Shown here in pieces: positions 43,148-51,910 of a stretch of 64,000 nucleotides of DNA. A program made the position numbers and the translations under genes. The notes under the pieces were generated by a model, which had not been told where the DNA came from, ran no database searches, and worked only from the letters and a program-made list of their open reading frames with translations. Origin of the DNA: Nonomuraea jabiensis (lineage in GTDB: Bacteria; Actinomycetota; Actinomycetes; Streptosporangiales; Streptosporangiaceae); NCBI RefSeq assembly GCF_014204795.1, contig NZ_JACHMB010000001.1:8258501-8322500 (forward strand). The letters are read 5' to 3'. Numbering within the stretch: the first letter of the stretch is position 1; each line of letters begins with the position of its first letter.

Positions 43148-44269
43148 TCAGCCGAGGAGCTCCCACCAGCCCTCCACCACCGGGGCGGCGGAGGTGTCCA
43201 CGGCCTCGCCGGGCCGGGGGACGACGATCTTGACGTCGCGTGCCTTGGACTCGCGCCACAGCCGTTCCACCGGCTCCGACCACGGGTGCAGGGCCAGCGT
43301 GAAGGTCGCCCAGTGGACGGGGAGCAGCAGCGAACCGCCCAGGTCGAGGTGGGCGTTGACGGCCTCCTCCGGGTTCATGTGGATGTCGGGCCAGGCGGGG
43401 CTGTAGGCGCCGATCGGCATCAGCGTCAGGTCGAACGGCCCGTGCGACGACCCGATGCCCCGGTAGCCCTCGAAGTAGCCGGAGTCGCCCGCGTAGAAGA
43501 CCCGCTTGTTCGCCCCGGCCACCACCCAGGATCCCCACAACGTGTCATTACGGGTGAAGGACCGGCCGGAGAAGTGCCGGGCCGCCGTGGCGACGAAGCG
43601 CAGCCCCGCCACCTCGGCCTCCTCCTCCCAGTCGAGCTCGATGATCCGGAACGCCGGCACGCCCCACCGCTCCAGGTGCGCCCCGATGCCCAGCGGCACC
43701 AGGAAGGGAGCCTTCTGCGTCCTGATGAGCATGCGCACGGTCGCCAGGTCGAGGTGGTCGTAGTGGTCGTGCGAGATCGCGATGGCGTCGACCACCGGCA
43801 GCTCGCCGAGCTCGACGGGCATCGGGTGGTGCCGCTTGGGGCCGACGAACTGCGAAGGGGAGGGCCGCTTGCTCCACACCGGGTCGAACAGCACCCGCTT
43901 GCCCTCGATCTCCACCAGCGTCGAGGCGTGGCCGTACCAGATCGCGCGCAGGCCGTCGGCGGGCGGCGGGCCGGACGGCGGGACGCGCAGCGGGATGGGG
44001 CCCGCGGGGCGGCGCTGCTCCTTGTTCTTGGCCAGCTCGCCGAGCAGGCCGGCGGGCGGGGCCGTCATCATGGTGGTCGGTTCCGACATCGGGTTGAAGA
44101 ACGTGCCGTCCCTGAACTGCGGCGAGCGGCGCATCCGCGCCGCCCGATCCGGCCCCGACGTCAGAGGCCGTACGCCCAGCTCGGCGGGGACCTCGCGCAA
44201 CGCCCAGCCCGCAGCCGCCAGGGCCACGCCACCCGCGAGGACCCGCCGTGCCGTACGCATTCCTGCCAT
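43148..44269 (-). CDS. MBL fold metallohydrolase (NAPE-PLD-like), membrane-anchored
   Basis: 373 residues from the ATG at 44269 (AGGGGAG 8 bases upstream). The N terminus has a hydrophobic segment (RVLAGGVALAAAGWALREVP), so it may be exported or anchored. The metal-binding motif is ISHDHYDHLD near residue 175. Other blocks (IWYGHASTLVEIEGKRVLFD, FTRNDTLWGSWVV, VFYAGDSGYFEGY, LMPIGAYSPAW, MNPEEAVNAHLDL, LLPVHWATFTLALHPW) match the L-ascorbate-6-phosphate/NAPE-PLD-like group of beta-lactamase-fold enzymes, which includes phosphodiesterases for lipids. Substrate unknown. A TTTCACCTGG-type context with the upstream DUF3152 gene is not evident, so it is probably monocistronic. Confidence 0.88.
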   Translation of the reverse strand: MAGMRTARRVLAGGVALAAAGWALREVPAELGVRPLTSGPDRAARMRRSPQFRDGTFFNPMSEPTTMMTAPPAGLLGELAKNKEQRRPAGPIPLRVPPSGPPPADGLRAIWYGHASTLVEIEGKRVLFDPVWSKRPSPSQFVGPKRHHPMPVELGELPVVDAIAISHDHYDHLDLATVRMLIRTQKAPFLVPLGIGAHLERWGVPAFRIIELDWEEEAEVAGLRFVATAARHFSGRSFTRNDTLWGSWVVAGANKRVFYAGDSGYFEGYRGIGSSHGPFDLTLMPIGAYSPAWPDIHMNPEEAVNAHLDLGGSLLLPVHWATFTLALHPWSEPVERLWRESKARDVKIVVPRPGEAVDTSAAPVVEGWWELLG

Positions 44270-44414
44270 CAGCCACACTCCCCTGGAAAGTCTGTGCATC
44301 CCGCTCAACCGAGCGGGATTCCCCGGTGTTCCCGTCCTACGATATATCGCGATAGGTCAGGCTGACGCTCCCCAACGCGCAGTGACCTCATCGACCGGAA
44401 GAACCTACCGGTCG

Positions 44415-45154
44415 TCATCCTCGCGCCCCGCGGCAGCCCCTGCCGTCATCGGGCGGGGTGTCGCCGCACCCTGGTTCCCGGCTCCGCTCGGGGAAGGGCC
44501 ACGGGTTGGGACGGCAGCCGTCCAGCGACTTCGACTGCTGGGTCATGACGGGCGCGAGCCGCCCGGGCCCAGGACAGGGCTCTCGTGGCCGTGTCCCAGG
44601 CTGTGCCCGACCTCGTGGCTGATCAGGTAGGCCCGGTACGCGGCCAGGTCCCCGCGGTACTGCGGGACGCCCTTCGCCCAGCGCAGGGCGTTGATGACCG
44701 AGCGGGTGCCGTTCCAGCAGGACAGTTCGCCCCCGGTGCGCAGCGGCCGGCACTGGAGGGTGGTGAGCAAGGGGCTGGACAGGGCGACGCGGACCCGCAC
44801 CGGGCCGTGGTCGACGCGTTCGAAGCGCGCCCAGCCGCGTACGTCGTTGAGCACCCGATGCACGTGGGCGGCGAACGCGGCCGGCTCGAACGGCAGGCCG
44901 GCCTCCACCTCCACCAGGTACCGCACCACCTCCCCGGAGCCCGGCCGGGCCGGCGCGCCGCCGGGCACGACCGTGTACCGGCCCGAGGCGGCGTACGGGA
45001 CCCACACCTCCTTGGCGGGCGGCCGCTTGCTGGGGGTGGGGGAGGGCCGGGTCGGCGGGGGCACGGGCACGGGTGCCGGCGCGGGCGGCGCGGGCGGCGC
45101 GGAGGCGCAGGAGGTCACCAGCAGGAGCAGCATCAAGAGCGCGAGCAGCGGCAA
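44415..45154 (-). pseudogene. DUF3152 lipoprotein, probable frameshift near the metal-binding site
   Basis: As read from 45154 the frame gives 203 residues, stopping at 44543. It has a lipoprotein signal (LLLLVTSC), a Pro-rich segment, and the DUF3152 domain ending in the protease-like motif SHEVGHSLGHGHE. Right after this motif the text becomes SPVLGPGGSRPS. In the -1 phase the same DNA continues CPGPGRLAPVMTQQSKSLDG and CRPNPWPFP, which resembles the normal family ending, and runs to 44415. A missing C in the CCC run near 44577 explains it. It is either a decayed gene or a sequencing error. The family resembles metallopeptidases, with unknown substrate. Confidence 0.75.
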
Positions 45155-45216
45155 CGCGGCCTCCCCACAGCGTCACGGTGGGGAGGAATCTGATGTTACG
45201 TCAGTGCTTGCTGGGA

Positions 45217-46467
45217 TTATCCGACGGCGGGCGCGTAAGGCGTGATGTCGATGGGCGGCTCCTCGCCGAGGGCGAGCGCGGCGGCGATCTCGCCGGTGAA
45301 CGGGCCCGCCGTCAGCCCGTACGCGCTCAGGCCCGTCGCCACCACCACGCGCCCGGTCACCGGCCCGATGAGGGGGGAGCCGGGAGCGTACACGGGGCGC
45401 AGGCCGACCCTGGTCTCCGCGACGGTCGCGTTGAACAGCCCCGGCGCCACCCGCAGCCCCGCCTGGATCACCTCGTCCAGCCCGCCCAGCGTGACCCGCG
45501 GCGCGAACCCCACGTCCTCCACGGTCGCCCCGATCACGACGCGGGAGTCGGGGAAGCCCAGCAGGTACGGCCCGACCCGCGGCAGCACGATCGGCCACCA
45601 CGCGGTGTCCACGCCCTCCAGCGTCACGTGCATGATCTGCCCCCGCCTGGGGAACACCGGCAGCTCCACGCCCAAGGGCCGGCACACCTCGCCCGTCCAG
45701 GCCCCGGCGGCCACGATCACCATGTCGGCGTCGAGCGGCTCGCCCTCGCCGGCGAACCGGCGCGCCCCCATCGGCACGGGAGGCTCGGCCGCCCGCGCCG
45801 TGGGCGCGCCCTGCCGCCAGGACCCGCCCTGGTCGAGGGGCTCGTCGGGCACCCCCGCAGCCGACCCCGCAGGCGGCTGGGCCGGGGTCCACGGCTCGCC
45901 CTCGGCGGGCGCCTCGCCGGCCAGGGCGTGCACGAGCACCTCACCGCCCGCGGTGAGCCGCGCGGCGCCCACGCGTACCCGCGCCCCCTGCGCCACGGCG
46001 GCGCGCAGGAGCTCGTCGCGGACCGAGCAGCCGTCCACGCGTGCCGCCCCCGGCACCAGGATGGCGCTCAGGTCGTCGGACAGCGGCGGGAACAGCTCGG
46101 ACGGGGTCGCCACGTCGATGACGTCGCCCATCTCGGGCGCGCCGGCGTACCGGCGGCGCAGCAAGGCGCGCACCGGCTCCAGATCGGCCGGATCCGCGGC
46201 GACCAGCAGCGCGCCCACCTTGGCGTAGCCGATGTCCTCGCCCAGCGCCTCCACCAGCTCCGGGTAGCGGCGGGTGCCCTCGCGGGTCAGCCGGTACCAG
46301 TCGTCGTCCTCCGGGTGGTCCACCCACGGGCACACGATGCCGGCCCCCGCCTGGGTGGCCTCGCCCGGATACCCGCCGTCCACCACGGTCACGGCGGCGC
46401 CCCGCCGGCTCAGGTAGTAGGCCGCACCGGCCCCGACGATGCCGCTCCCGATCACCACAACACGCAT
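45217..46467 (-). CDS. FAD-dependent amino acid/amine oxidoreductase (DAO family)
   Basis: 416 residues from the ATG at 46467; an ATG at 46476 gives three more residues. The FAD-binding Rossmann motif is VVVIGSGIVGAGAAYYLSRR and the C-terminal block LRPVYAPGSPLIGPVTGRVV, VATGLSAYGLTAGPFTGEIA is typical of the D-amino acid oxidase/glycine oxidase/DadA family. The middle region (about residues 180-230) carries an unusually Pro/Ala-rich stretch (EGEPWTPAQPPAGSAAG) not seen in most members. It should oxidise an amine or imino acid, producing an imine and, with oxygen, peroxide; the substrate is unknown. It stands alone. Confidence 0.87.
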   Translation of the reverse strand: MRVVVIGSGIVGAGAAYYLSRRGAAVTVVDGGYPGEATQAGAGIVCPWVDHPEDDDWYRLTREGTRRYPELVEALGEDIGYAKVGALLVAADPADLEPVRALLRRRYAGAPEMGDVIDVATPSELFPPLSDDLSAILVPGAARVDGCSVRDELLRAAVAQGARVRVGAARLTAGGEVLVHALAGEAPAEGEPWTPAQPPAGSAAGVPDEPLDQGGSWRQGAPTARAAEPPVPMGARRFAGEGEPLDADMVIVAAGAWTGEVCRPLGVELPVFPRRGQIMHVTLEGVDTAWWPIVLPRVGPYLLGFPDSRVVIGATVEDVGFAPRVTLGGLDEVIQAGLRVAPGLFNATVAETRVGLRPVYAPGSPLIGPVTGRVVVATGLSAYGLTAGPFTGEIAAALALGEEPPIDITPYAPAVG

Positions 46468-46614
46468 GCGCCCCATGATCCCAGTCCGCCTGGCCTCGGC
46501 TGATACGGGGATCGCCCCCTTACCTACCGCATACCCCCGCGCGGGCCTCTCAGTGCTCGCTCCAGTGGCCGGGCGGGTGCTGGCGCCCGGGAACCAGAGG
46601 GCTATGGTCAGCGC

Positions 46615-47511
46615 ATGGACGTCGCCGTCACGAGGATCGACCTGCCGTGGCCCGCCCGGGTCGCCGCGTCGGACGGGACCACGGTGTGGTGCTCGGCGGC
46701 CGGCCGGATGCGGGTCTACACCGCCTCCGGCACCCCGCTGGACAGCGGCGAGGCGGTGCGGCTGCCGGAGCTGAGCTCCCTGGCGGCGGTCCCGGCCACG
46801 GTGCCGCGCACGGCGGGCGTGCCGGGCGCGTTGCCCGAGACCGTGGTCGTGCCCAGGACGTTCGCGGGGCCGCCCCATCTGGGCTCGTTATCGCAGAGCC
46901 CGCTGCGGGGAACGCTGGCGGGGACCGCCGAGGGCCGGGTCCACTGGCTCGACCCCGCCGGCGCCCCGCTCGCCACCGCGCCCTTCGACGGCCGCGTGCT
47001 CGCGGGCGGCGGCGAGATCTGGGCCGTCGGGGCGGAGCGGGCACGCAGGCTGACCGCGCCCGGCGACTTCGGCGAGCCGGTGGAGTTACCCGGCCTGGAC
47101 CGGTGCGCGGTCGAGGGCGAGCGGCTGTGGTGGACGTCGAAGCGGGACACCCTGGTACGCGGCGGCCCGCGAGAGGTGGACCTCTGGACCCGCGAGCGCG
47201 GCGGCATGACCGTCTGCGCGGGCTCCCTGTGGATCAGCGTGGCGGGCGGCCTGGAGCGGGTGTCCGCCTGGTCGGGGGAACCACGCAGGTTCGTGAAGGT
47301 GCCGAAGGGGCCGGTGCCGTTCCTGGTCTGCGCGCACGGGGTGCTGGCGGGCGGGGAGCGCGACCTGTTCGTGCTGGACCCGGCCGCGGGGGCCGCCGTC
47401 CGCGTGATCCGGCTGGACCTGAAGGCCCGCCTGGCGCTGATGATCGCGGCCGGCAAGCACATCTGGGCCTTCCCCGCCGACCGCCCCCAGGCCCTGATCG
47501 TGCCGCTGTGA
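46615..47511 (+). CDS. Hypothetical beta-propeller-like protein
   Basis: 298 residues, without signal peptide or membrane segment. The sequence alternates short hydrophobic strands with Gly turns (VAASDGTTVWCSAAGRMRVY, VLAGGGEIWAVGAERARRL, VCAGSLWISVAGGLERV), the pattern of a small beta-propeller. No catalytic residue recognised. TATGGT ends 8 bases upstream of the ATG, so a leaderless transcript is possible. It is divergent from the amine oxidoreductase, with about 150 bases between. Confidence 0.6.
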   Translation: MDVAVTRIDLPWPARVAASDGTTVWCSAAGRMRVYTASGTPLDSGEAVRLPELSSLAAVPATVPRTAGVPGALPETVVVPRTFAGPPHLGSLSQSPLRGTLAGTAEGRVHWLDPAGAPLATAPFDGRVLAGGGEIWAVGAERARRLTAPGDFGEPVELPGLDRCAVEGERLWWTSKRDTLVRGGPREVDLWTRERGGMTVCAGSLWISVAGGLERVSAWSGEPRRFVKVPKGPVPFLVCAHGVLAGGERDLFVLDPAAGAAVRVIRLDLKARLALMIAAGKHIWAFPADRPQALIVPL

Positions 47512-47658
47512 GAGCGAAGGGGATCCGGCGGTCGCGGGAACGACGGAGACCCACGTCGCGACCTGCCAGTGGCTGCCCGGCGGACGGCAGGCCGCTGCCC
47601 CAGGGGCAGACCGGAGAGCTGAGGTCGCGTCAGGCGGTCCCGAGCCCAGGCTCCCGGT

Positions 47659-47690
47659 TTGACCTTGACGCCCAGGTCAGCCTTTAGCGT
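47659..47690 (+). promoter_or_regulatory. MerR-type promoter/operator
   Basis: TTGACC at 47659-47664 and TAGCGT at 47685-47690 are separated by 20 bases, longer than the normal 17 and characteristic of MerR-activated promoters. The spacer overlaps an inverted repeat with half-sites TGACCT and AGGTCA (47660-47679, 8-base centre). The downstream operon encodes an SDR enzyme and a MerR regulator, so autoregulation is likely. Confidence 0.6.
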
Positions 47691-47725
47691 CGCGTTCACT
47701 CACCTGAAAGACAGAGAGGACGCTC

Positions 47726-48502
47726 ATGGGCGACATTTCGGGCAGCCTGGAGGGCAAGTGCGTGGTCATCACCGGAGGCGGCACGGGGATCGGCCGCGCC
47801 ACGGCTCACCGGTTCGCCGCCGAGGGCGCGCAGGTGCTGGTGACCGGGCGCACCGCCGCGCGCCTGGAGGAGGCCGCTGCCGCGTATCCCTCGATCAGCG
47901 CCTTCGCGGCGGACGGTGCGGCGGCCGACGGGCCCGAGCGGATCGTCGAGGCGGCGGTGCGGCGGCTGGGCCGGATCGATGTGCTGGTCAACAATGCCGC
48001 GATCACCCGGCCCGCCGCGCTCGGGACGATCGATCGCCGTACCGCCGAGGAGCAGATCGCCACCAATCTCCTCGCTCCCCTCTTCCTGGCCCAGGCCGCC
48101 CTGCCGCACCTGGCCTCCGCGAGGGGGACGATCGTGAACGTGTCCTCCAATCCGCCCTCCTACGGCTGGCCGGACAACTCGGTCTACGGCTCGACCAAGG
48201 TCGCCCTCGACTTCCTGACGGCCACCTGGGCGGTCGAGCTCGCGCCCAAGGGTGTGCGGGTCGTGTCCGTGGCGCCCGGCATCACCGCCACGCCCGTGAT
48301 GGCGCACGCCGGGTTCACCCGGGAGCAGATCGCCGCCTTGGGCGAGGGACTCACCGAACGCATCCCGCTCGGCCGTATCGCCCAGCCCGGCGAGATCGCC
48401 TGGTGGATCGTGAACGTGGCGCGGCCCGAGGCCGGCTACCTCACCGGCACGGTGGTCCGCGTCGACGGCGGTCTCTCCGTGGCGGCGGGACAAAGGACAT
48501 AA
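47726..48502 (+). CDS. Short-chain dehydrogenase/reductase
   Basis: 258 residues. NAD(P) binding is at TGGGTGIGRATA (GxxxGxG), NNAA is present, the catalytic Ser is in NVSSNPPSYGW, and Tyr/Lys are in YGSTKVALDF (Y-x-x-x-K). The end GYLTGTVVRVDGGLS is the usual SDR closing. Members reduce ketones or oxidise alcohols; substrate unknown. The MerR regulator gene starts 9 bases after its stop, so both belong to one operon controlled by the MerR-type promoter upstream. Confidence 0.92.
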   Translation: MGDISGSLEGKCVVITGGGTGIGRATAHRFAAEGAQVLVTGRTAARLEEAAAAYPSISAFAADGAAADGPERIVEAAVRRLGRIDVLVNNAAITRPAALGTIDRRTAEEQIATNLLAPLFLAQAALPHLASARGTIVNVSSNPPSYGWPDNSVYGSTKVALDFLTATWAVELAPKGVRVVSVAPGITATPVMAHAGFTREQIAALGEGLTERIPLGRIAQPGEIAWWIVNVARPEAGYLTGTVVRVDGGLSVAAGQRT

Positions 48503-48511
48503 GCTGGGACG

Positions 48512-48919
48512 GTGCTGATCGGGGAGCTGGCGCGGGCGAGCGGCGTCACCGTCCGGGCCCTGCGCTATTACGAGCAGCAGGGCCTGCTCCAGCCGGAACG
48601 GACCTCCAACGGATATCGGCGCTACGACAGCGACGCGGTGACCAGGGTCCGCAACATCCAGCTCCTGCTGTCGAACGGCTTCACCGCCCAGGACGTACGG
48701 GGCTTCCTGCCGTGCCTGGACGACGGCGAGGTCTCGCTGGGGCCGGCCTGCCCGCCCAGCGTGGCAGCGGTGAGCAGGAAGGTCGCGGCGCTGGAGGAGC
48801 GGATCGCCGAGCTGAGCGCCGTACGGGACCGGCTCGTGCAGGCCCTGACCGGCAATGCCGCGACGCCGCGGCAACCCGGCATCATCGCTCGCCACCCCGC
48901 CTACACCCGCCCCGGCTAA
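48512..48919 (+). CDS. MerR family transcriptional regulator
   Basis: 135 residues from the GTG at 48512. The winged helix is LIGELARASGVTVRALRYYE, QQGLLQPERTSNGYRRYD, followed by a helical dimerisation segment. One Cys pair, CLDDGEVSLGPACPP, lies in the middle, spaced like an effector loop of redox- or metal-sensing members, but not arranged as in SoxR or CueR. It likely activates the upstream SDR gene from the elongated promoter. The gene is convergent with the next one, with the stop codons overlapping. Confidence 0.9.
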   Translation: MLIGELARASGVTVRALRYYEQQGLLQPERTSNGYRRYDSDAVTRVRNIQLLLSNGFTAQDVRGFLPCLDDGEVSLGPACPPSVAAVSRKVAALEERIAELSAVRDRLVQALTGNAATPRQPGIIARHPAYTRPG

Positions 48920-50226
48920 TCGTGGCGCACCGCCCTCTGGCCGCGCCGACCAGGGAAGATCTGGATGAGGAGGTGCTGGGGGGTGAACTCCTCCCACCCG
49001 GGCTCCCGATAGTGGACCCGGATGCGGTAGGTGCCCTTGCCGGCGAAAGCCATGTTGGGCATCTGGGGTCCGCCCATGGCGTCGCCCAGTTCGATCGTTC
49101 CCGACGGGCTGGCGTAGCCGACCTCGACCACGCGGTCCCAGCCCTTCTTCTCCAGGGGAGGCCGCTGCCTGTACGCCTCGACGGTGACGCAGTTCTCGTA
49201 GTCGGAGTGCGTGAGGATCATGAGATGCCCCGGGCCGGTGGCGACCAGCCCGTCGTCCTGCGCCGTGGTCAGCAGATCGTCATCCCAGTCCTCAGTCTCC
49301 AGGGCTTCGATCACGCCGTAGTCGGTGAAGATCCGATCGTGGGCGACCCGGACGGGCCTGACCCGGGGCCGGTGCCGGTCCGCGTCGCAGATCTTCTGGC
49401 TTCTCGCATCCTCGGCCTGGATCTCGGCCTGTTCCGCCGCTCGCTCCCGCCGTGCCACCTCGGCGGCCGGCGGGCAGATGCTCGCGATGAGGTACGGATC
49501 GATGCCCGGAGCGGGGAAGGCGGCACACTGCCGGCGCCCGTAGGCCAGCGCCAGATGGTCGCCCACCTTCGTGAAAAGTCCCCTCTGGTGCATCGTGCAC
49601 AGGAAGACCTGCTCAGGATCCCGCGAATCCCCGCATTTGCTGACCGGCCCCGGAACGAAGTCGCTCACCGGCGCGAACGCCAGCAGCCCCAGCGCGGCCG
49701 AGACGGCGAGCCCGCGCCGGAACCACCGCGCCCGCAGCGTCCGCCGCACCAGGTATCGGGGGTTGCGCACCGCGGCCAGCATGCAGAGCGCCGCCGTGGC
49801 GGGACCGACCTGCCAGCCGGTGAGGTACGCGACGCCCTCCGGCCCGCCCCACACGTCCAGGCAGCCCCGGTCCAGCACCAGATCCACGGCCACGGCCACG
49901 GGGCCGGACCCGGCCACCAGCACGAGCGCGACCGCCGCGATCCAGGCGAACAGCCGCCCGATCCACGGCCGCCCCAGCCACGAGGTCAGCCAGTGCACCG
50001 CGAAGGCCAGCACCACCACCGGCCCCCCGCCGTACCAGAACAGCGGCACCCACGCGGTCACCGGCCACAGCACGGCCGAGATCTCCGAGGTCGCGTCATG
50101 GCCGGGGCATGAGGCGAAACCGAAGTAGCCGTAGCTGAAGGACTCCGGCAGCAAGCGCACGTACAGGGTCCCCGCCACCGAGGCCAGGAGCGCGGTGAGC
50201 CACCATAATCGCGATCTTCTCGACAC
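48916..50226 (-). CDS. Polytopic membrane protein with C-terminal soluble domain, unknown
   Basis: 436 residues from the GTG at 50226. About five hydrophobic helices lie in the first 200 residues (LWWLTALLASVAGTLYVRLL, WLTSWLGRPWIGRLFAWIAA, GLAVSAALGLLAFAPVSDF), followed by a mostly soluble part with a short helical charged stretch (ARRERAAEQAEIQAEDARSQ) and a beta-rich end (GTYRIRVHYREPGWEEFTPQ, LLIQIFPG). Eight Cys are spread through the sequence. No family recognised. It is a stand-alone gene; the region 50227-50421 upstream is shared with a small secreted protein on the other strand. Confidence 0.6.
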   Translation of the reverse strand: MSRRSRLWWLTALLASVAGTLYVRLLPESFSYGYFGFASCPGHDATSEISAVLWPVTAWVPLFWYGGGPVVVLAFAVHWLTSWLGRPWIGRLFAWIAAVALVLVAGSGPVAVAVDLVLDRGCLDVWGGPEGVAYLTGWQVGPATAALCMLAAVRNPRYLVRRTLRARWFRRGLAVSAALGLLAFAPVSDFVPGPVSKCGDSRDPEQVFLCTMHQRGLFTKVGDHLALAYGRRQCAAFPAPGIDPYLIASICPPAAEVARRERAAEQAEIQAEDARSQKICDADRHRPRVRPVRVAHDRIFTDYGVIEALETEDWDDDLLTTAQDDGLVATGPGHLMILTHSDYENCVTVEAYRQRPPLEKKGWDRVVEVGYASPSGTIELGDAMGGPQMPNMAFAGKGTYRIRVHYREPGWEEFTPQHLLIQIFPGRRGQRAVRHD

Positions 50227-50421
50227 GGCCCCTCAACTTACTGGCCCCGGGTCCCTCCTTGGCCCCTCTTTAACGCCCTAATGTGCGAAGAGTCCACCGC
50301 AGCCCTGGGAGACCCCGCGCGTCGGCGTCTGACGCGCCGCCGTGTCCCGCTCGCTATAAGTGGCTAACCGACTACGGAGTGTGCATGATTAGGGGGTTGT
50401 CTCTTCTAGAAGGGATCTGAT

Positions 50422-50724
50422 ATGCGTTCCATCCTCGCCGTGCTGACCGTGGCCGCCACGGCCGTCACGCTCACCGCCACCCCTGCCTCCGCCGCCTCGG
50501 GATCCGTGATCATCCGCACCCTCGGCGAAGCCACGTGGGGGATCGGGGACCCGCGGCCCAGCGAATGCCACGACCTCGGCCCGGGCTTCCATGCCGTGAT
50601 CAACGAAACCGACGGCCCGATCCTCGTCTTCCCCGACAATGCCTGTGACGGCGAGGCCATCCTCGTGCACGCCTGGGACAACACCGAATACGGTCTGCAC
50701 TACTCCTTCCAGGCGCTGACCTGA
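50422..50724 (+). CDS. Small secreted protein of 100 residues
   Basis: The ATG at 50422 follows GAAGGGAT. A signal peptide (ILAVLTVAATAVTLTATPAS) ends near AASG, leaving a mature domain of about 75 residues with two Cys (CHDLGPGFH and CDGEAI), which could form one disulfide. The composition (aromatic and acidic, DNTEYGLHYSFQAL) suggests a small folded extracellular domain. Such proteins are common in actinobacteria and unassigned. A strong terminator follows. Confidence 0.7.
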   Translation: MRSILAVLTVAATAVTLTATPASAASGSVIIRTLGEATWGIGDPRPSECHDLGPGFHAVINETDGPILVFPDNACDGEAILVHAWDNTEYGLHYSFQALT

Positions 50725-50745
50725 CCACCGCTGTCATAGCCGCGC

Positions 50746-50779
50746 GGCCGCACCGCGCCCTGTCCGGGGCGGTGCGGCC
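50746..50779 (+). terminator. Rho-independent-type hairpin after the small secreted protein
   Basis: A 10-bp perfect stem, GGCCGCACCG at 50746-50755 and its complement at 50770-50779, with additional C/G pairing in the loop. It lies 22 bases after the stop at 50724. It lacks a T run, as expected in this kind of genome. Confidence 0.7.
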
Positions 50780-50860
50780 GGTCTCTCCGAGCGGCAACCC
50801 CGCGACCGGCCTGGCGGCCTCGGACGGAGGTTGTCGCCGGTAGTGTCGAACCCCTGGTCG

Positions 50861-50880
50861 AAGGCGTTATGATCATAGCG
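50861..50880 (+). promoter_or_regulatory. Candidate -10 element overlapping a 10-bp palindrome before a LacI gene
   Basis: TATGATCATA at 50868-50877 is a perfect palindrome and contains TATGAT, a good -10 hexamer. The LacI gene starts at 50905. A regulator binding here would control the LacI gene, possibly itself. Confidence 0.35.
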
Positions 50881-50904
50881 ACTTCACGCCTGCGACGAGG
50901 AACG

Positions 50905-51903
50905 ATGTCGAGCATCAAAGAGGTCGCCCGGCTCGCCGGGGTCTCCGTCGGCACGGTGAGCAATGTGCTCAACCGGCCCGACATGGTGGCCCCCGACACC
51001 CGGCTGCGGGTGCGGGCCGCGATCGCCCGGCTCGGCTACGTCCGCAACGGCTCCGCCCGGCAGCTGCGGGCCGGCCACAGCCGGACCATCGGCGTGGTCG
51101 CGCTCGACCTGGCCAACCCGTTCTTCATCGACGTGCTGCGCGGCGTCGAGACCGCCGCGCAGCGGGCCGGGCTCACCGTGATGGTGTTCAACAGCAACAA
51201 GGACGCCGACCGTGAGGCGGGGCTGCTGGAGACGTTCGAGGAGCAGCGGCCGCTGGGCGTCCTGATCACGCCGGTCAACGACAGCGCCGAGGAGGAGCGG
51301 CTGAGCCGGCTCGTCTCGCGCGGCATCCCGGTGGTGCGCTTCGACAGCTCGGCCCCGCACAGCCACGGCTGCGCGGTCGCGGTCGACGACGTGCTCGGCG
51401 GGCGGATGGCCGGCCGGCACCTGCGCGAGCGGGGGCACCGCCACATCGCCTTCGCCGGCGGGCCGTTCACCGTCCGCCAGGTGCGGGAGCGGCACGAGGG
51501 CCTGTCCGCCGTGCTCCCGCCGGACGACCGGCTGACCGTCATCCCCCTGCCCGATCTCACCATCGCCACCGGGCGGCTGGCCGGCGAGGAGATCGCCACC
51601 CGGCCGCCGTCCGAGCGGCCCACCGCGGTCTTCTGCGCCAACGACCTGGTGGCCATCGGGGTGCTGCAGGAGATGACGCAGCGCGGGCTGCGGGTCCCGG
51701 GCGACCTGGCCATCCTCGGGTACGACGACATCGACTTCGCCGCGGCGGCCGCCGTGCCGCTGTCGTCCATCCGGCAGCCGCGCGAGCAGCTCGGCCACAC
51801 GGCGGCCCTGATGCTGCTGGAGGAGGCCGGCCGGCCCGACGGCCACGAGCACCGCCAGGTGATCTTCCAGCCCGACCTGGTGGCACGCGCCTCCACCAGG
51901 TGA
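50905..51903 (+). CDS. LacI family transcriptional regulator
   Basis: 332 residues from the ATG at 50905, with GAGGA upstream. The helix-turn-helix and hinge are SIKEVARLAGVSVGTVSNVL, NRPDMVAPDTRLRV. The effector domain contains IGVVALDLANPFFIDVLRGV and AILGYDDIDFAAAAAVPLSS. It is a full-length LacI/GalR member, distinct from the one at 15909. No catabolic genes adjoin it; its target is unknown. The following gene is convergent. Confidence 0.93.
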   Translation: MSSIKEVARLAGVSVGTVSNVLNRPDMVAPDTRLRVRAAIARLGYVRNGSARQLRAGHSRTIGVVALDLANPFFIDVLRGVETAAQRAGLTVMVFNSNKDADREAGLLETFEEQRPLGVLITPVNDSAEEERLSRLVSRGIPVVRFDSSAPHSHGCAVAVDDVLGGRMAGRHLRERGHRHIAFAGGPFTVRQVRERHEGLSAVLPPDDRLTVIPLPDLTIATGRLAGEEIATRPPSERPTAVFCANDLVAIGVLQEMTQRGLRVPGDLAILGYDDIDFAAAAAVPLSSIRQPREQLGHTAALMLLEEAGRPDGHEHRQVIFQPDLVARASTR

Positions 51904-51910
51904 CCCGCCG

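Noticed and set aside
40769-44365. Plus-strand ORF of about 1200 codons spanning the pseudokinase, pirin and MBL genes
   Set aside because: It crosses three recognised genes in other frames and has no family signature.
45242-46503. Plus-strand ORFs opposite the amine oxidoreductase
   Set aside because: The minus-strand protein has an FAD motif and full DAO-family ending; the antisense frames lack motifs.
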